Shown: positions 17,646 through 26,408, numbered from the stretch's first letter. The stretch is DNA of 64,000 bases from Arthrobacter sp. NtRootA1 (GCF_019976975.1 NZ_AP024630.1:930001-994000); one strand, 5' to 3'. The notes: generated by a model not told the origin, from the sequence alone. A program made the numbers and translations.

Positions 17646-20117
17646 TCACTTGCGCAGCTCTCCTGCTGGTTCTACATCGATGATCCGGTGGATGGATAGC
17701 ACGCGTTCGGTTTCCTTGCCGGGATCGAAGACCCTGACGCGGCCACCGGAGACGGAGACGGGCACCACGGTTTCGGTGTTTGCGTTCCCCAGGCTGTCCA
17801 CCACGTTCATGGTCACGGCCTGTTTGAGCCGGATGGCTTTCTGAAGCGTTTCCAAGCCGAGCTGCGTAGAGGCTTCCCCTGTCGCATCAGCCGGGACGGC
17901 TCGGTGCTGCCGCAGGACCGAAAGTTGAGCTTCGACGTCGTCGTCCGGTGGGGCCGTCCGCGGTGCCGTGTAGACCGGACGCGCGCTGCCTGGCACTGCT
18001 GCCGTCCGCTTAAAGCGCACGACGGCGGGTTCCGAGTCCTGGACGGCAGGGGACAGTCCCAGCTCGCGAAGCACACGTGCAGTCTCCTTGGGGCTGGCGG
18101 AGGACGTCAGCACGGTGGGCGCGATCCGAACCAGGCTCAGCGCAGACGTGCGGGCCTCCTGCAACAGGTCAGTGATGGCCGATTCGTCGTCGCTTTGGAT
18201 GAAGCTGGCACTGGAACCGATCCGCAAACGTCCGTGTCGGGAGGCTGTGTCCTGCACCAGGTACGCGAGCGGTTGCGGCACGTCGGTGGCTGAATGCTCG
18301 CGGAGGAACGCCAGCAGCGATTCCGCATCCTGGCCGGCGTCGAGGGCCCTGCGGATACTTGCCGTGGAAAAACGGTAGATCGACGCCGGGCCCTGGCCTT
18401 CGGCGTCAGCCATGAGCAGCAGCGTTTCGCTGAGCTCGGGCGCAAGGTAACCGGGTGCCACGGCTGTGAGGTCCGCTTGAAGGAGGATGTGGTTGACCGC
18501 GGCGGGCAGGTGTTCGCCGAGGAGGGTCATCGCCTCCTCCGGATGGCCGAGCGCGATGGCAGACCCCAACTGTGTGAAGGCCCCGGACCCCATCAAGCCC
18601 AGCAAAGTGGCTTCTTCCAGGATCCCCCTCACCAGGGAGCTGAACCGGCGGGACATCCGGGGCTGCGTCCATTCAGCACGTTGCAGCACCGCGCGCGCGT
18701 CCAGGACAGGTGCTTTGCCATCCGGAGCGGCCGCCTCAACCGTCAGTTCATTGAGGATCTCCAGAATCCTGCGCCGGACCACTGGAGCATCGGGCCTTTG
18801 TGCCTCCGCAGACAATGCATTGATGGTGCTGCCGGCCGAACCTGGATGGGATGGCGACCCGGAGGTCGACCCCGGGAGGGGCTGGCCCACCATGGAGGGT
18901 GCCCGCTCGCTGGCTAACCAGGCGTTCACCAGCCACAGCCACTGTTCCTGTCGTGGCAGGGAGAGCCATTCCAACGATGGCGGCTGGATCCACGTGGAAC
19001 TGTCAACGTCCAGCCGCACAAGGCCGGCCAGTGCGCAGAACTCAAGCAGGAGGGCAGTTTCGTGGACGCCGCACCGGATGGATTCTGCAAGGCGCCGCAG
19101 CTCACGCACGCCCACGCCGCCGCTCCGGAGGGTTGCCAATGGCTGCTCGCGGACTGAGAACAGCACCTCGCTGGTGAGCCGTAGTGTCTCGGCGATGGCG
19201 CCCATCGCGGCATTGCGCCGGAGGGCAGCACTCGTGTGACCCAGTTCCGGAACCGGAGGGCTCAGGGTGAAGTCGTCAATGATCGCACCACCGCGAAGGG
19301 CGATGCCGACACTGTGCGGCAATTCGACGTGGCCGGCGTCCAAGGGAACCAACAGGCCGCGGGCCAGCAGCCAGTCGACAGGCCCGACGTCGGCGCTTTC
19401 GTGGGTCACGGAGGCCCGTCGTTGAGCTTGGGGGACCGCGCCCATGGCCCAGCTGCCGAACTTGTCCAGCAAGCCGAGGGTCCTCTCGGGCGCCGTGGCC
19501 AGAATCGCGCGCACGGTCTCTGGACTCGACGTCCAGCGCTGTAGGGACAAGGCGGCGTCCATGGGCGTGCTGGCGGGGTGGATGTCCAGGCCGCAGTGAT
19601 GGAGCTCGGCTACGAGCTGGACCACGCGTTGGGCGAAAGCCGGCTGCAACCTCACCAACTCGGTGTAGCTTCGGCCCAAGCCTGCCGGATAGATGCCGAT
19701 CACATCCTTCAGGCTTCCAACTGGAAGGTAGAACCGTTGCCGGGAATTTGGCTGTGAATTTGATGCCGCCGGCGGATCGGCCCGGTGGATCAGCGCCAAC
19801 TCCTGGAGTTTGGCGAGAATGGGTTCCAGCGCAGAGAGAGTGGAACCGGCAATGACCTTCTTGAGTCCGGCGGCGGAAACACTGTGGCCAGTATCGGCAT
19901 TCGTGCACAGGTGGAGAGTTTCCAGAACCTGCATTTCGGGCTTCGTGAGGCGCTCCAACACGCGTTGCACGCTTACTCGCGCACTTGCCCTGGCCGCCAA
20001 GGCAGCGAAGTCCGGGGCCATGGGAGAAATCAGGTCAGGTCGCGCGGCAAACAAGGCCCGCAGCGAATTGTCGCTGCGCGCTTCCAGTTCCTTGCTGAGC
20101 GCGCGAATTAGGGACAT
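17646..20117 (-). CDS. helicase-associated (XPB/Ssl2-like N-terminal domain) partner protein
   Basis: An 823-residue protein always seen beside bacterial XPB in my knowledge of actinobacterial genomes, often annotated helicase-associated or helicase C-terminal domain protein. It lacks Walker motifs. The N-terminus has repeated winged-helix-like segments (VLERLTKPEMQVLETLHL; a second around VRELRRLAESIRCGVHETALLLEF). The part from about 560 to 700 resembles the N-terminal domain of XPB/Ssl2 (LAPELSETLLLMADAEGQGPASIYRF and ATDVPQPLAYLVQD), and the end is a WYL-like beta domain (MNVVDSLGNANTETVVPVSVSGGRVRVFDP). ATG at 20117 is preferred over a TTG one codon earlier. It probably loads or regulates the XPB helicase. 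Confidence 0.8.
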   Translation of the reverse strand: MSLIRALSKELEARSDNSLRALFAARPDLISPMAPDFAALAARASARVSVQRVLERLTKPEMQVLETLHLCTNADTGHSVSAAGLKKVIAGSTLSALEPILAKLQELALIHRADPPAASNSQPNSRQRFYLPVGSLKDVIGIYPAGLGRSYTELVRLQPAFAQRVVQLVAELHHCGLDIHPASTPMDAALSLQRWTSSPETVRAILATAPERTLGLLDKFGSWAMGAVPQAQRRASVTHESADVGPVDWLLARGLLVPLDAGHVELPHSVGIALRGGAIIDDFTLSPPVPELGHTSAALRRNAAMGAIAETLRLTSEVLFSVREQPLATLRSGGVGVRELRRLAESIRCGVHETALLLEFCALAGLVRLDVDSSTWIQPPSLEWLSLPRQEQWLWLVNAWLASERAPSMVGQPLPGSTSGSPSHPGSAGSTINALSAEAQRPDAPVVRRRILEILNELTVEAAAPDGKAPVLDARAVLQRAEWTQPRMSRRFSSLVRGILEEATLLGLMGSGAFTQLGSAIALGHPEEAMTLLGEHLPAAVNHILLQADLTAVAPGYLAPELSETLLLMADAEGQGPASIYRFSTASIRRALDAGQDAESLLAFLREHSATDVPQPLAYLVQDTASRHGRLRIGSSASFIQSDDESAITDLLQEARTSALSLVRIAPTVLTSSASPKETARVLRELGLSPAVQDSEPAVVRFKRTAAVPGSARPVYTAPRTAPPDDDVEAQLSVLRQHRAVPADATGEASTQLGLETLQKAIRLKQAVTMNVVDSLGNANTETVVPVSVSGGRVRVFDPGKETERVLSIHRIIDVEPAGELRK

Positions 20118-20204
20118 CAATCCAACGTTACCGCCACCGGGCCACTCGTGCGTGGCCCAGGTAAAGCCGGCCCGGTTGATTCGTTATTGACGGCGCTTGA
20201 ATCG

Positions 20205-20420
20205 CTATTGCCGGCGCCGTTGACGGACGGCATCCAAAACCAGGATTACGGCAAGCATGAAGGCAACCGGCAGCCCATAAAGGGCGGTGGACGTGATCCA
20301 CACCGGCGCCACTCCGCCGTTGAAGGCGATGGCCATGACCGCGCCCACTGCAGCCAAGGAGAGGATGGCGATCACGGCGGCAACGATCATGAAGGGGCGG
20401 CGGTAACCCGGGGAAGTCAT
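20205..20420 (-). CDS. small two-helix membrane protein
   Basis: A 71-residue protein with two hydrophobic segments (about 10-33 and 43-63), a short loop (NGGVAPVWIT) between them and a basic end (DAVRQRRRQ), which places both termini in the cytoplasm. I do not recognise a family beyond generic actinobacterial small membrane proteins. It lies 87 bases upstream of the helicase-associated gene on the same strand and could be the first gene of that transcript. Confidence 0.65.
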   Translation of the reverse strand: MTSPGYRRPFMIVAAVIAILSLAAVGAVMAIAFNGGVAPVWITSTALYGLPVAFMLAVILVLDAVRQRRRQ

Positions 20421-20503
20421 GCGCCTAACGCTAGCAGCAGGGCCACACGAACCAGAGCTGTTGGCTACTGGGCGGTCTCCATCCGGGCCGGTGTGCAGTC
20501 AGG

Positions 20504-20628
20504 GTGCAGGAAAGGTGCAGCAACGCCTGAGTGAAAGGTGCAGCAAGTCCTGGGGCAAAAGGCGCTGCAAGGGTGAAGCAAAGGCGCCGCAAAGCGTGAA
20601 GCAAAGGCGCCGCAAAGCGGCGGCAAAG
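20504..20628. repeat. degenerate 22-24 bp minisatellite upstream of the CspB-like gene
   Basis: About five and a half imperfect units follow one another, starting at 20504 (partial), 20515, 20538, 20562, 20584 and 20607. The last two share gcgccgcaaagcg and end gcaaag; earlier units start gtgcagcaa and end gaaag or caaaag. The rest of the 349-base gap (20421-20503 and 20629-20769) holds no gene I can support. The array is too degenerate and has no spacers, so it is not CRISPR. Confidence 0.8.
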
Positions 20629-20769
20629 CATGAATAGGTGGTCCGGCAGGATAACCTTGAAGTAATAGACCAACACGGACCGTGCTGTCCTCCCTCGATC
20701 CCGCAAATCCCTGCGGATGCGGTGGCGGTGCGACGTGTCTCCAAAGCAAGAACGAAGAAGGTTGATTAC

Positions 20770-21153
20770 GTGCCCACCGGCAAGGTCAAGTGGTATGACA
20801 AGGAAAAAGGCTTCGGATTCCTCGCGGCTGAGGACGGTCAGGAAGTATTCCTGCCCAAGACATCACTGCCCGCAGGCGTAACCGAGCTCAAAGCCGGTAC
20901 GCGTGTGGAATTTGGCGTGGCCGACGGCCGTCGCGGTGCCCAGGCATTGGGCCTTCGGGTCCTGGACAAGACGCCCTCCATCGCCAAGGCCAAGCGCATG
21001 AACGCCAAGGACCTTGCGCCTTTGGTGCAGGACCTCGTGACCGTGCTGGATAACTTGTCCGGTACTTTGTCTTCCGGTAAGTACCCGGAAGGCAACAAGG
21101 CCAAGGCCATCGGTATGGCGCTGCGCAAGGTTGCCGACGAGCTGGAAGCCTAG
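20770..21153 (+). CDS. cold-shock-domain protein with helical C-terminal extension (CspB-like)
   Basis: A 127-residue protein. Residues 1-65 are a cold-shock domain (TGKVKWYDKEKGFGFL, RNP-2 variant EVFLPKTSL, then RGAQALGLRVL). Residues about 70-127 form a helical extension (DLAPLVQDLVTVLDNLSGTL, then IGMALRKVADELEA). The same architecture is known for M. tuberculosis CspB (about 135 residues). The GTG at 20770 is preferred because GAAGAAGG stands eight bases upstream; the longer open frame would run back into the minisatellite. The DUF3027 gene follows after 8 bases, an operon I recall as conserved in Actinobacteria. It probably binds RNA. Confidence 0.88.
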   Translation: MPTGKVKWYDKEKGFGFLAAEDGQEVFLPKTSLPAGVTELKAGTRVEFGVADGRRGAQALGLRVLDKTPSIAKAKRMNAKDLAPLVQDLVTVLDNLSGTLSSGKYPEGNKAKAIGMALRKVADELEA

Positions 21154-21161
21154 GAACCGCC

Positions 21162-21788
21162 ATGACTTCGGAATCCGCACAGGATACACAGGCCGGAAGG
21201 GACGCGCAGGCCAACCCTGAGGGCGTCACTTCCGCCGCCGACGTCCCTGTCACCGGGGGAAGTACTGTCATCGGGCAAGCCCCGGAAAACAGCGACACCC
21301 CTGCGCGGAAGCCGGTCGCAGCGAAGCCGCGGGCCGGCATCCCCGTGTGGCGCACTGGTAAGCCGGATGCGTTCCTGGCCGCCGCCGTCGACGCCGCGCG
21401 GGAAGCGGTGGAAACTATCGCGAGCCCCGGCGAGGTAGGTGCCCACGTAGGCGCAAAGTCCGAGGGCGACCGCGTGGTCACGCACTTGTTCGAGTCGAAG
21501 CTCGCGGGATACGGCGGGTGGCAGTGGTATGCCGTGATCACCCGCAATTCCCGCTCAAAGATCGTCACAGTGAGCGAGCTCGGCCTCTTGCCCTCTGACG
21601 ATTCCATCCTGGCCCCGGAATGGGTCCCGTGGGCAAAGCGCGTCCGCCCGGAAGACGAGACTCCCTTGGTGGAGGAGACGGTAGAGGAAGTGTCCGAGGA
21701 ATCAGTGCAGGCTGATGAAGACGACGCCGCCGAAGCATCCGATCCCGAAACTGACGATGACGATGACGACGCCCGCCTGGGCGATTAA
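21162..21788 (+). CDS. DUF3027 family protein
   Basis: A 208-residue protein. Residues 1-60 are disordered and polar. The conserved DUF3027 core is residues about 65-160, with DAAREAVETIASPGEVGAHV, VTHLFESKLAGYGGWQWYAV and APEWVPWAKRVRPEDE. The C-terminus is a strongly acidic tail (about 165-208, with a run of Asp). Function is unknown; the family is actinobacterial and typically sits beside a cold-shock-domain gene, as here (8 bases away), which suggests a role linked to RNA or translation. A hairpin terminator follows at once. Confidence 0.85.
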   Translation: MTSESAQDTQAGRDAQANPEGVTSAADVPVTGGSTVIGQAPENSDTPARKPVAAKPRAGIPVWRTGKPDAFLAAAVDAAREAVETIASPGEVGAHVGAKSEGDRVVTHLFESKLAGYGGWQWYAVITRNSRSKIVTVSELGLLPSDDSILAPEWVPWAKRVRPEDETPLVEETVEEVSEESVQADEDDAAEASDPETDDDDDDARLGD

Positions 21789-21794
21789 CGGCAG

Positions 21795-21827
21795 CGGCGC
21801 CGTCCGGTAAGAACCGGGACGGCGCCG
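21795..21827. terminator. bidirectional terminator between DUF3027 and serC
   Basis: An 11-bp GC-rich stem (21795-21805 with 21817-21827) extends inward by three further pairs and is followed by TTT on the plus strand. It separates two converging genes. Confidence 0.85.
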
Positions 21828-21872
21828 TTTCCTGCCCTTGCGTGGAATTCCGCGGCAGTTACTTCTTCAGTT

Positions 21873-23099
<1,227 letters not shown>

Positions 23100-23306
23100 T
23101 CAGGAATCTTCGGTTGTCATAGTCCGCCACGTGGAATGCCGGAGCACCACAGGCATTGCGGCCAAGGGAAAAATTATCCAGAGTAATTCCAAATAAGCTA
23201 GGCTGGGGTTACGTTCCTGAGGTGTCGGTTGGACACCGTCCACCTTGGCTGGGACGCGGTACGGTGGAGATTACGCAAGAAATGCGTTCGAGGAGAGCTG
23301 AGCTGG

Positions 23307-24002
23307 ATGACGGATCTGATCGATACCACTGAGATGTATCTTCGGACCATTTTGGAGCTTGAAGAAGAGAACATCGTGGCTCTTCGAGCACGCATTGCGG
23401 AGCGTCTGCGGCACTCGGGTCCCACGGTTTCCCAGACCATTGGACGCATGGAGCGCGATGGCCTGGTGATTGTGTCCAACGACCGCCACCTGGAGCTGAC
23501 CGAGGTTGGGCGCAAGCGGGCCACCGAAGTCATGCGGAAGCACCGCCTTGCCGAGAGGCTCCTGGCGGACGTCATTGGTCTGGACTGGGCGTACGTTCAT
23601 GACGAAGCATGTCGCTGGGAGCACGTCATGAGTGAACGGGTGGAGCGGCGGCTCTATGAATTGTTGGAACACCCCACCGAGTCACCGTATGGCAACCCCA
23701 TCCCGGGTTTGGAAGCCCTTGGCGGTCTCGCCAACCAGCCCCTTGCCCGCCTGGACGTGAACCTGCTGCATGCGATGGACGGGTACGCTGCCGATTCCCG
23801 TGTAGTGGTCAGCCGGCTTGCTGAACCCATCCAGGTTGAGCCCGAGCTCCTCACCCAGCTCGATGAAGGCGGAATTCGTCCCGGCGCGAGTGTCTCCTTG
23901 GAGCGGGTGGGGGAGTACATCTCCGTCCGCGTTCCCGGCATTGAAGGAGCACTAGAGCTGCCTCCCGAGGTAGCTGCGCACGTCTTCGTCGCCGTCAACT
24001 GA
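23307..24002 (+). CDS. ideR: DtxR/IdeR-family iron-dependent repressor
   Basis: A 231-residue metal-sensing repressor. Residues 1-70 are the winged HTH (GPTVSQTIGRMERDGLV), then a dimerisation/metal domain, then an SH3-like C-terminal domain (about 150-231). Every metal ligand of DtxR is present at identical numbering: Met10, Cys102, Glu105 and His106 for the primary site, and His79, Glu83 and His98 for the ancillary site. With Fe(II) bound such proteins repress iron-uptake genes, and a matching box stands before the siderophore-interacting gene at 2.7 kb. ATG at 23307 follows GAGGAGAG. An Mn-sensing relative cannot be fully excluded, but the Cys102 form favours iron. Confidence 0.92.
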   Translation: MTDLIDTTEMYLRTILELEEENIVALRARIAERLRHSGPTVSQTIGRMERDGLVIVSNDRHLELTEVGRKRATEVMRKHRLAERLLADVIGLDWAYVHDEACRWEHVMSERVERRLYELLEHPTESPYGNPIPGLEALGGLANQPLARLDVNLLHAMDGYAADSRVVVSRLAEPIQVEPELLTQLDEGGIRPGASVSLERVGEYISVRVPGIEGALELPPEVAAHVFVAVN

Positions 24003-24119
24003 CTCTGACTTTCCCGGACCGCGGGAGTGTCAAACCTCACTTTGGGGTGGCTGCCGCGCGCGTGACCTGCGGATTTCCGCGACTGATGCTATGGGGACAC
24101 CCACAACACGGTCGTTTGG

Positions 24120-24191
24120 AAAGATAACGAATTTATTACCGCGGGCTTTAATCGCCTATAGTTATCTACTAGCGCCGATACCAAAGCGTTA
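24120..24191 (+). promoter_or_regulatory. probable promoter of riboswitch 1/M23 peptidase
   Basis: This AT-richer stretch carries TATAGT (24158-24163) as a possible -10, and an inverted repeat AGATAAC/GTTATCT (24122-24128 and 24161-24167) that overlaps it. The octamer GTGACCTG at 24062-24069 recurs upstream of riboswitch 2. The remaining gap from 24003 holds no gene. Confidence 0.4.
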
Positions 24192-24226
24192 CCTGATCTG
24201 GAGCCGAGCTCTGCCAGCAGATCAGG
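24192..24226 (+). other. extra hairpin before c-di-AMP riboswitch 1
   Basis: CCTGATCTG (24192-24200) pairs perfectly with CAGATCAGG (24218-24226) around a 17-base loop that contains AGCTCTGCC. The same geometry with different stem bases occurs before riboswitch 2. Confidence 0.65.
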
Positions 24227-24430
24227 TGTGTCATCAACTACTGGCAGAGGCGGGGGAACCACAAGCGGCTGCCTAAAGAAGCAGCCTTGGGGTGAAGTCC
24301 GCAGCAGAAGTGCCTACTAACGCAAGTCCTTCCGGGGACACCTGTGTGCCGTTTGCGCTTCGTGCGGACCGGGTCTTTGAACTCTCTGACCCGAATCCGA
24401 CAGCTAACTTCGCAGGCTTTCCAGAGAGGA
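24205..24430 (+). ncRNA. c-di-AMP (ydaO/yuaA) riboswitch 1
   Basis: Conserved ydaO blocks in the right order are CGGGGGAACC (24251-24260), TTGGGGTGAA (24287-24296) and CCGAATCCGACAGCTAACTT (24391-24410), followed by CGCAGG. A hairpin GCTGCC/GGCAGC-like arm and a variable arm lie between. CTCTGCC near 24209 can pair with GGC and AGAG beyond the aptamer (about 24416-24427), which would close P1 over the ribosome site AGAGGA of the next gene. No terminator follows, so translational OFF control by c-di-AMP is the likely mode. Related riboswitches in Actinobacteria control wall hydrolases, which is what follows here. Confidence 0.9.
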
Positions 24431-24437
24431 ACAGAGT

Positions 24438-25268
24438 TTGACATCGCAGAACGTCAGGGGCCGCCGCCGCGCGTCCGGCCCCGCTGCTGAGCTGCGGCCA
24501 GCCCGCGCCGCAATGGAGATCCGGCCACGCGACACCCCGCGTCAGGTGCGCCGCCGTAAGAGCCCGTTGCGCCAGGTAGCCGACTTCGCCGCAGCCAGTG
24601 GTGTCGGGCAGAAGGCCGGTGTCGCGCTTGCCGCCACCGGACTTGCCCTGACTGTAGGCCTGCCTGCCACAAGCCCCGTCATGGCCACGTCCGAGTCCGG
24701 CCAGGCCGAGTCGGCCCTCTCCGTGCCCGGTGGCAGTCAGCCCGAAGTTTCTGCAGCAGCCTCTGCCAAAATCGATTTCAGTCGTGCAGCAGTCGCTACC
24801 GCCGCTGACCCGGACGGCAAGCTCAAGCAGTTGTTGAGCGCCCAGTCAGCGGGAAGCATACAGCGCGCCTCCTCACTTGGCACCTTGGGAAGTCCGCTGG
24901 ACAAGCTGGTCACGGCATCGCCGTTTGGCTACCGTGTCAGCCCCCTTACCGGCGGCACCGGCGACTTCCACCGTGGCCAGGACTTCGTAGCCCAGTGCGG
25001 CACCGCTGTTCACGCCGCAGCTGCGGGCAAGGTCACGTTCGCCGGGTGGCATGAGTACGGCGGAGGCAACCGGGTCGTGATTGATCACGGCAACGGCCTT
25101 GAGACCACGTATAACCACCTGTCGTCCTTCAATGTCAAGGTGGGGCAGACTGTCAGCCGCGGCGATACCGTCGCGCTGAGCGGCACCACAGGAGCATCTA
25201 CCGGCTGCCATCTGCACTTCGAGGTCCAGGTAAACGGCGAAGTCGTAGATCCCATGGGCTGGCTGTAA
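24438..25268 (+). CDS. secreted M23 (LytM-type) peptidoglycan endopeptidase
   Basis: A 276-residue exported protein. A long basic N-terminal region precedes a hydrophobic signal segment (about 59-82, GVALAATGLALTVGLP). The M23 domain occupies about 155-276, with zinc ligands His178 and Asp182 (FHRGQDF) and His260 in the HLHFE block, and His258 as catalytic base. Such enzymes cut peptide cross-links in peptidoglycan. The start is TTG at 24438, with AGAGGA nine bases upstream inside the riboswitch P1 region, which explains how c-di-AMP could control it. Two related secreted enzymes follow. The second gene has its own riboswitch. Confidence 0.92.
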   Translation: MTSQNVRGRRRASGPAAELRPARAAMEIRPRDTPRQVRRRKSPLRQVADFAAASGVGQKAGVALAATGLALTVGLPATSPVMATSESGQAESALSVPGGSQPEVSAAASAKIDFSRAAVATAADPDGKLKQLLSAQSAGSIQRASSLGTLGSPLDKLVTASPFGYRVSPLTGGTGDFHRGQDFVAQCGTAVHAAAAGKVTFAGWHEYGGGNRVVIDHGNGLETTYNHLSSFNVKVGQTVSRGDTVALSGTTGASTGCHLHFEVQVNGEVVDPMGWL

Positions 25269-25307
25269 GCAAGTTGATGGTTGTCTATCGCATTCATGAC
25301 ACGCCCC

Positions 25308-25328
25308 GTGACCTGAATGTGACATTCA
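25308..25328 (+). promoter_or_regulatory. operator-like repeats upstream of riboswitch 2
   Basis: GTGAC occurs twice with an 11-base period (25308-25312 and 25319-25323), and TGAATGT-G-ACATTCA (25314-25328) is a perfect 7-bp palindrome. OmpR-family regulators such as MtrA bind direct repeats with this period near wall-hydrolase genes; assignment is speculative. Confidence 0.35.
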
Positions 25329-25354
25329 CGAACATCTGTTGTACCGTCTAAAGC

Positions 25355-25380
25355 GCATCGGCTTTTTAGGGGGCCGATGC
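25355..25380 (+). terminator. hairpin between the M23 gene and riboswitch 2
   Basis: GCATCGGC (25355-25362) pairs perfectly with GCCGATGC (25373-25380) around a T-rich loop. It may end the M23 transcript, although no U-run follows. Confidence 0.5.
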
Positions 25381-25381
25381 A

Positions 25382-25416
25382 CTTGAGTGGATTGCCTAGC
25401 TCTGCCACCACTCAAG
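25382..25416 (+). other. extra hairpin before c-di-AMP riboswitch 2
   Basis: CTTGAGTGG (25382-25390) pairs perfectly with CCACTCAAG (25408-25416) around a 17-base loop that contains TAGCTCTGCC. Stem length, loop length and loop motif equal those before riboswitch 1, while the stem bases differ. Confidence 0.65.
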
Positions 25417-25575
25417 GTCCGTTCGCAAAAATCGTCTGGCAGGGGCGGGGGAACCAATTTTGGTCTTCGAGTCAGAAGACCTTGGGGTTAAGTCGCAAAA
25501 GCTTCCTTGAAGCGGCGCGGCCGGATGACTCCCATCCGAATCCGACAGCTCACCTCGCAGGCATTGGGAGAGGCT
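25393..25575 (+). ncRNA. c-di-AMP (ydaO/yuaA) riboswitch 2
   Basis: Conserved blocks are CGGGGGAACC (25446-25455), TTGGGGTTAA (25482-25491) and CCGAATCCGACAGCTCACCT (25536-25555), followed by CGCAGG. TAGCTCTGCC at the 5' side can pair with GGC and GAGAGGCTA beyond the aptamer, again covering the ribosome site GGGAGAGG of the next gene. The element is shorter than riboswitch 1 in its variable arms. The 313-base gap between the M23 and NlpC/P60 genes is filled by the hairpin, repeats and this riboswitch. Confidence 0.9.
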
Positions 25576-25581
25576 ACCTTC

Positions 25582-26310
25582 GTGTCATCACGCACTACCC
25601 CTGCGCGCCATCGCGCCGAATTGGTTCGCACGAACCCGTTGAACAACCTTTCCAAGGCTGTCTCAACCAATGCAGGCACCGTAGGCCGCCAAGCTGCCGT
25701 TCTGGCCGCAGCCTCGGGGCTCGTTCTCAGCGTTGGACTCCCGGCCCAGGCCGCTGACACCGACGTCTCCAAGTCAGAATCCTCCAGCACCCAGCAGCTG
25801 GTCGCCACCGCAGTTGTTACCGCGGAGCCCACCGCAACGGTTTCCTTCGAAAGCCCCGTTGTGGCTACCAAGGAAGCTCCCAAGGTTCAGCGGGCCTCCC
25901 AGCGCACGGCAACCGAAGGCCAAGCGAACGGTACCCTCGCTTCCCTGTCCTCCAGCGCCAAGGATGCCGCTTCAAGCGCCGCGGCCTCAGGACTTGCAGC
26001 AATTGCTTACACCGGCATCGGCCACCCCTACGTCTGGGGCGGCACTTCCCCAAACGGCTGGGACTGCTCCGGATTCACCCAGTGGGTTTACGCCCAGGCC
26101 GGCATCAGCATCCCCCGCGTCAATGCCTGGACGATCATGACCTCCACCAGCACCCCTTCCCCCGGCGACCTCGTCGTGCAGAACGGTGGAGCCCACGTGG
26201 GCATCTACGTCGGCAACGGCATGATGATCAGCGCTTTGAACCCCAGCCAGGGCACGCTTCTGCACTCCGTGGCTTCCACTGGCACATCCTCGTTCTACAC
26301 CCTCCGCTAG
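25582..26310 (+). CDS. secreted NlpC/P60 peptidoglycan hydrolase
   Basis: A 242-residue exported protein. A basic N-terminus is followed by a signal segment ending LPAQA before ADT (about 57-60), then an Ala/Ser/Thr-rich linker. The NlpC/P60 domain covers about 135-242, with catalytic Cys162 in NGWDCSGFTQWVY and His205 in GGAHVGIYVG. The enzyme cleaves peptide bonds in the peptidoglycan stem. GTG at 25582 is chosen because GGGAGAGG stands nine bases upstream, at the 3' edge of the riboswitch; a longer reading would run into the aptamer. Its first 60 residues strongly resemble those of the next gene, so the two are paralogues. Confidence 0.92.
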   Translation: MSSRTTPARHRAELVRTNPLNNLSKAVSTNAGTVGRQAAVLAAASGLVLSVGLPAQAADTDVSKSESSSTQQLVATAVVTAEPTATVSFESPVVATKEAPKVQRASQRTATEGQANGTLASLSSSAKDAASSAAASGLAAIAYTGIGHPYVWGGTSPNGWDCSGFTQWVYAQAGISIPRVNAWTIMTSTSTPSPGDLVVQNGGAHVGIYVGNGMMISALNPSQGTLLHSVASTGTSSFYTLR

Positions 26311-26323
26311 AAAATCCCATTCG

Positions 26324-26366
26324 GGGTAAGCCAGCATGCCCCCCAAGTGCTGGCAGCCCATTACCC
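26324..26366 (+). terminator. intercistronic hairpin between the two NlpC/P60-type genes
   Basis: GCCAGCA pairs with TGCTGGC (26330-26336 with 26348-26354), and GGGTAA with TTACCC (26324-26329 with 26361-26366) extends it. With no U-run, it may be a processing or partial-termination site. Confidence 0.5.
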
Positions 26367-26408
26367 GCGTGCGATCCCAGCGTGCGCGGATACGAAAAGA
26401 GAGTAATC

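Noticed and set aside
20504..20628. Possible CRISPR array
   Set aside because: Units are imperfect and contiguous, with no unique spacers and no cas genes.
20431..20749. Three overlapping minus-strand open frames across the minisatellite
   Set aside because: All three frames are open because the repeat lacks minus-strand stops. The unit length is not a multiple of three, and the Leu/Ala/Pro-rich translations look like no protein.
23193..23213. Possible IdeR box before the DtxR/IdeR gene (autoregulation)
   Set aside because: Only the left half (TAAGCTAGGCT) resembles the consensus; the right half does not match, about 10 of 19 bases in total.
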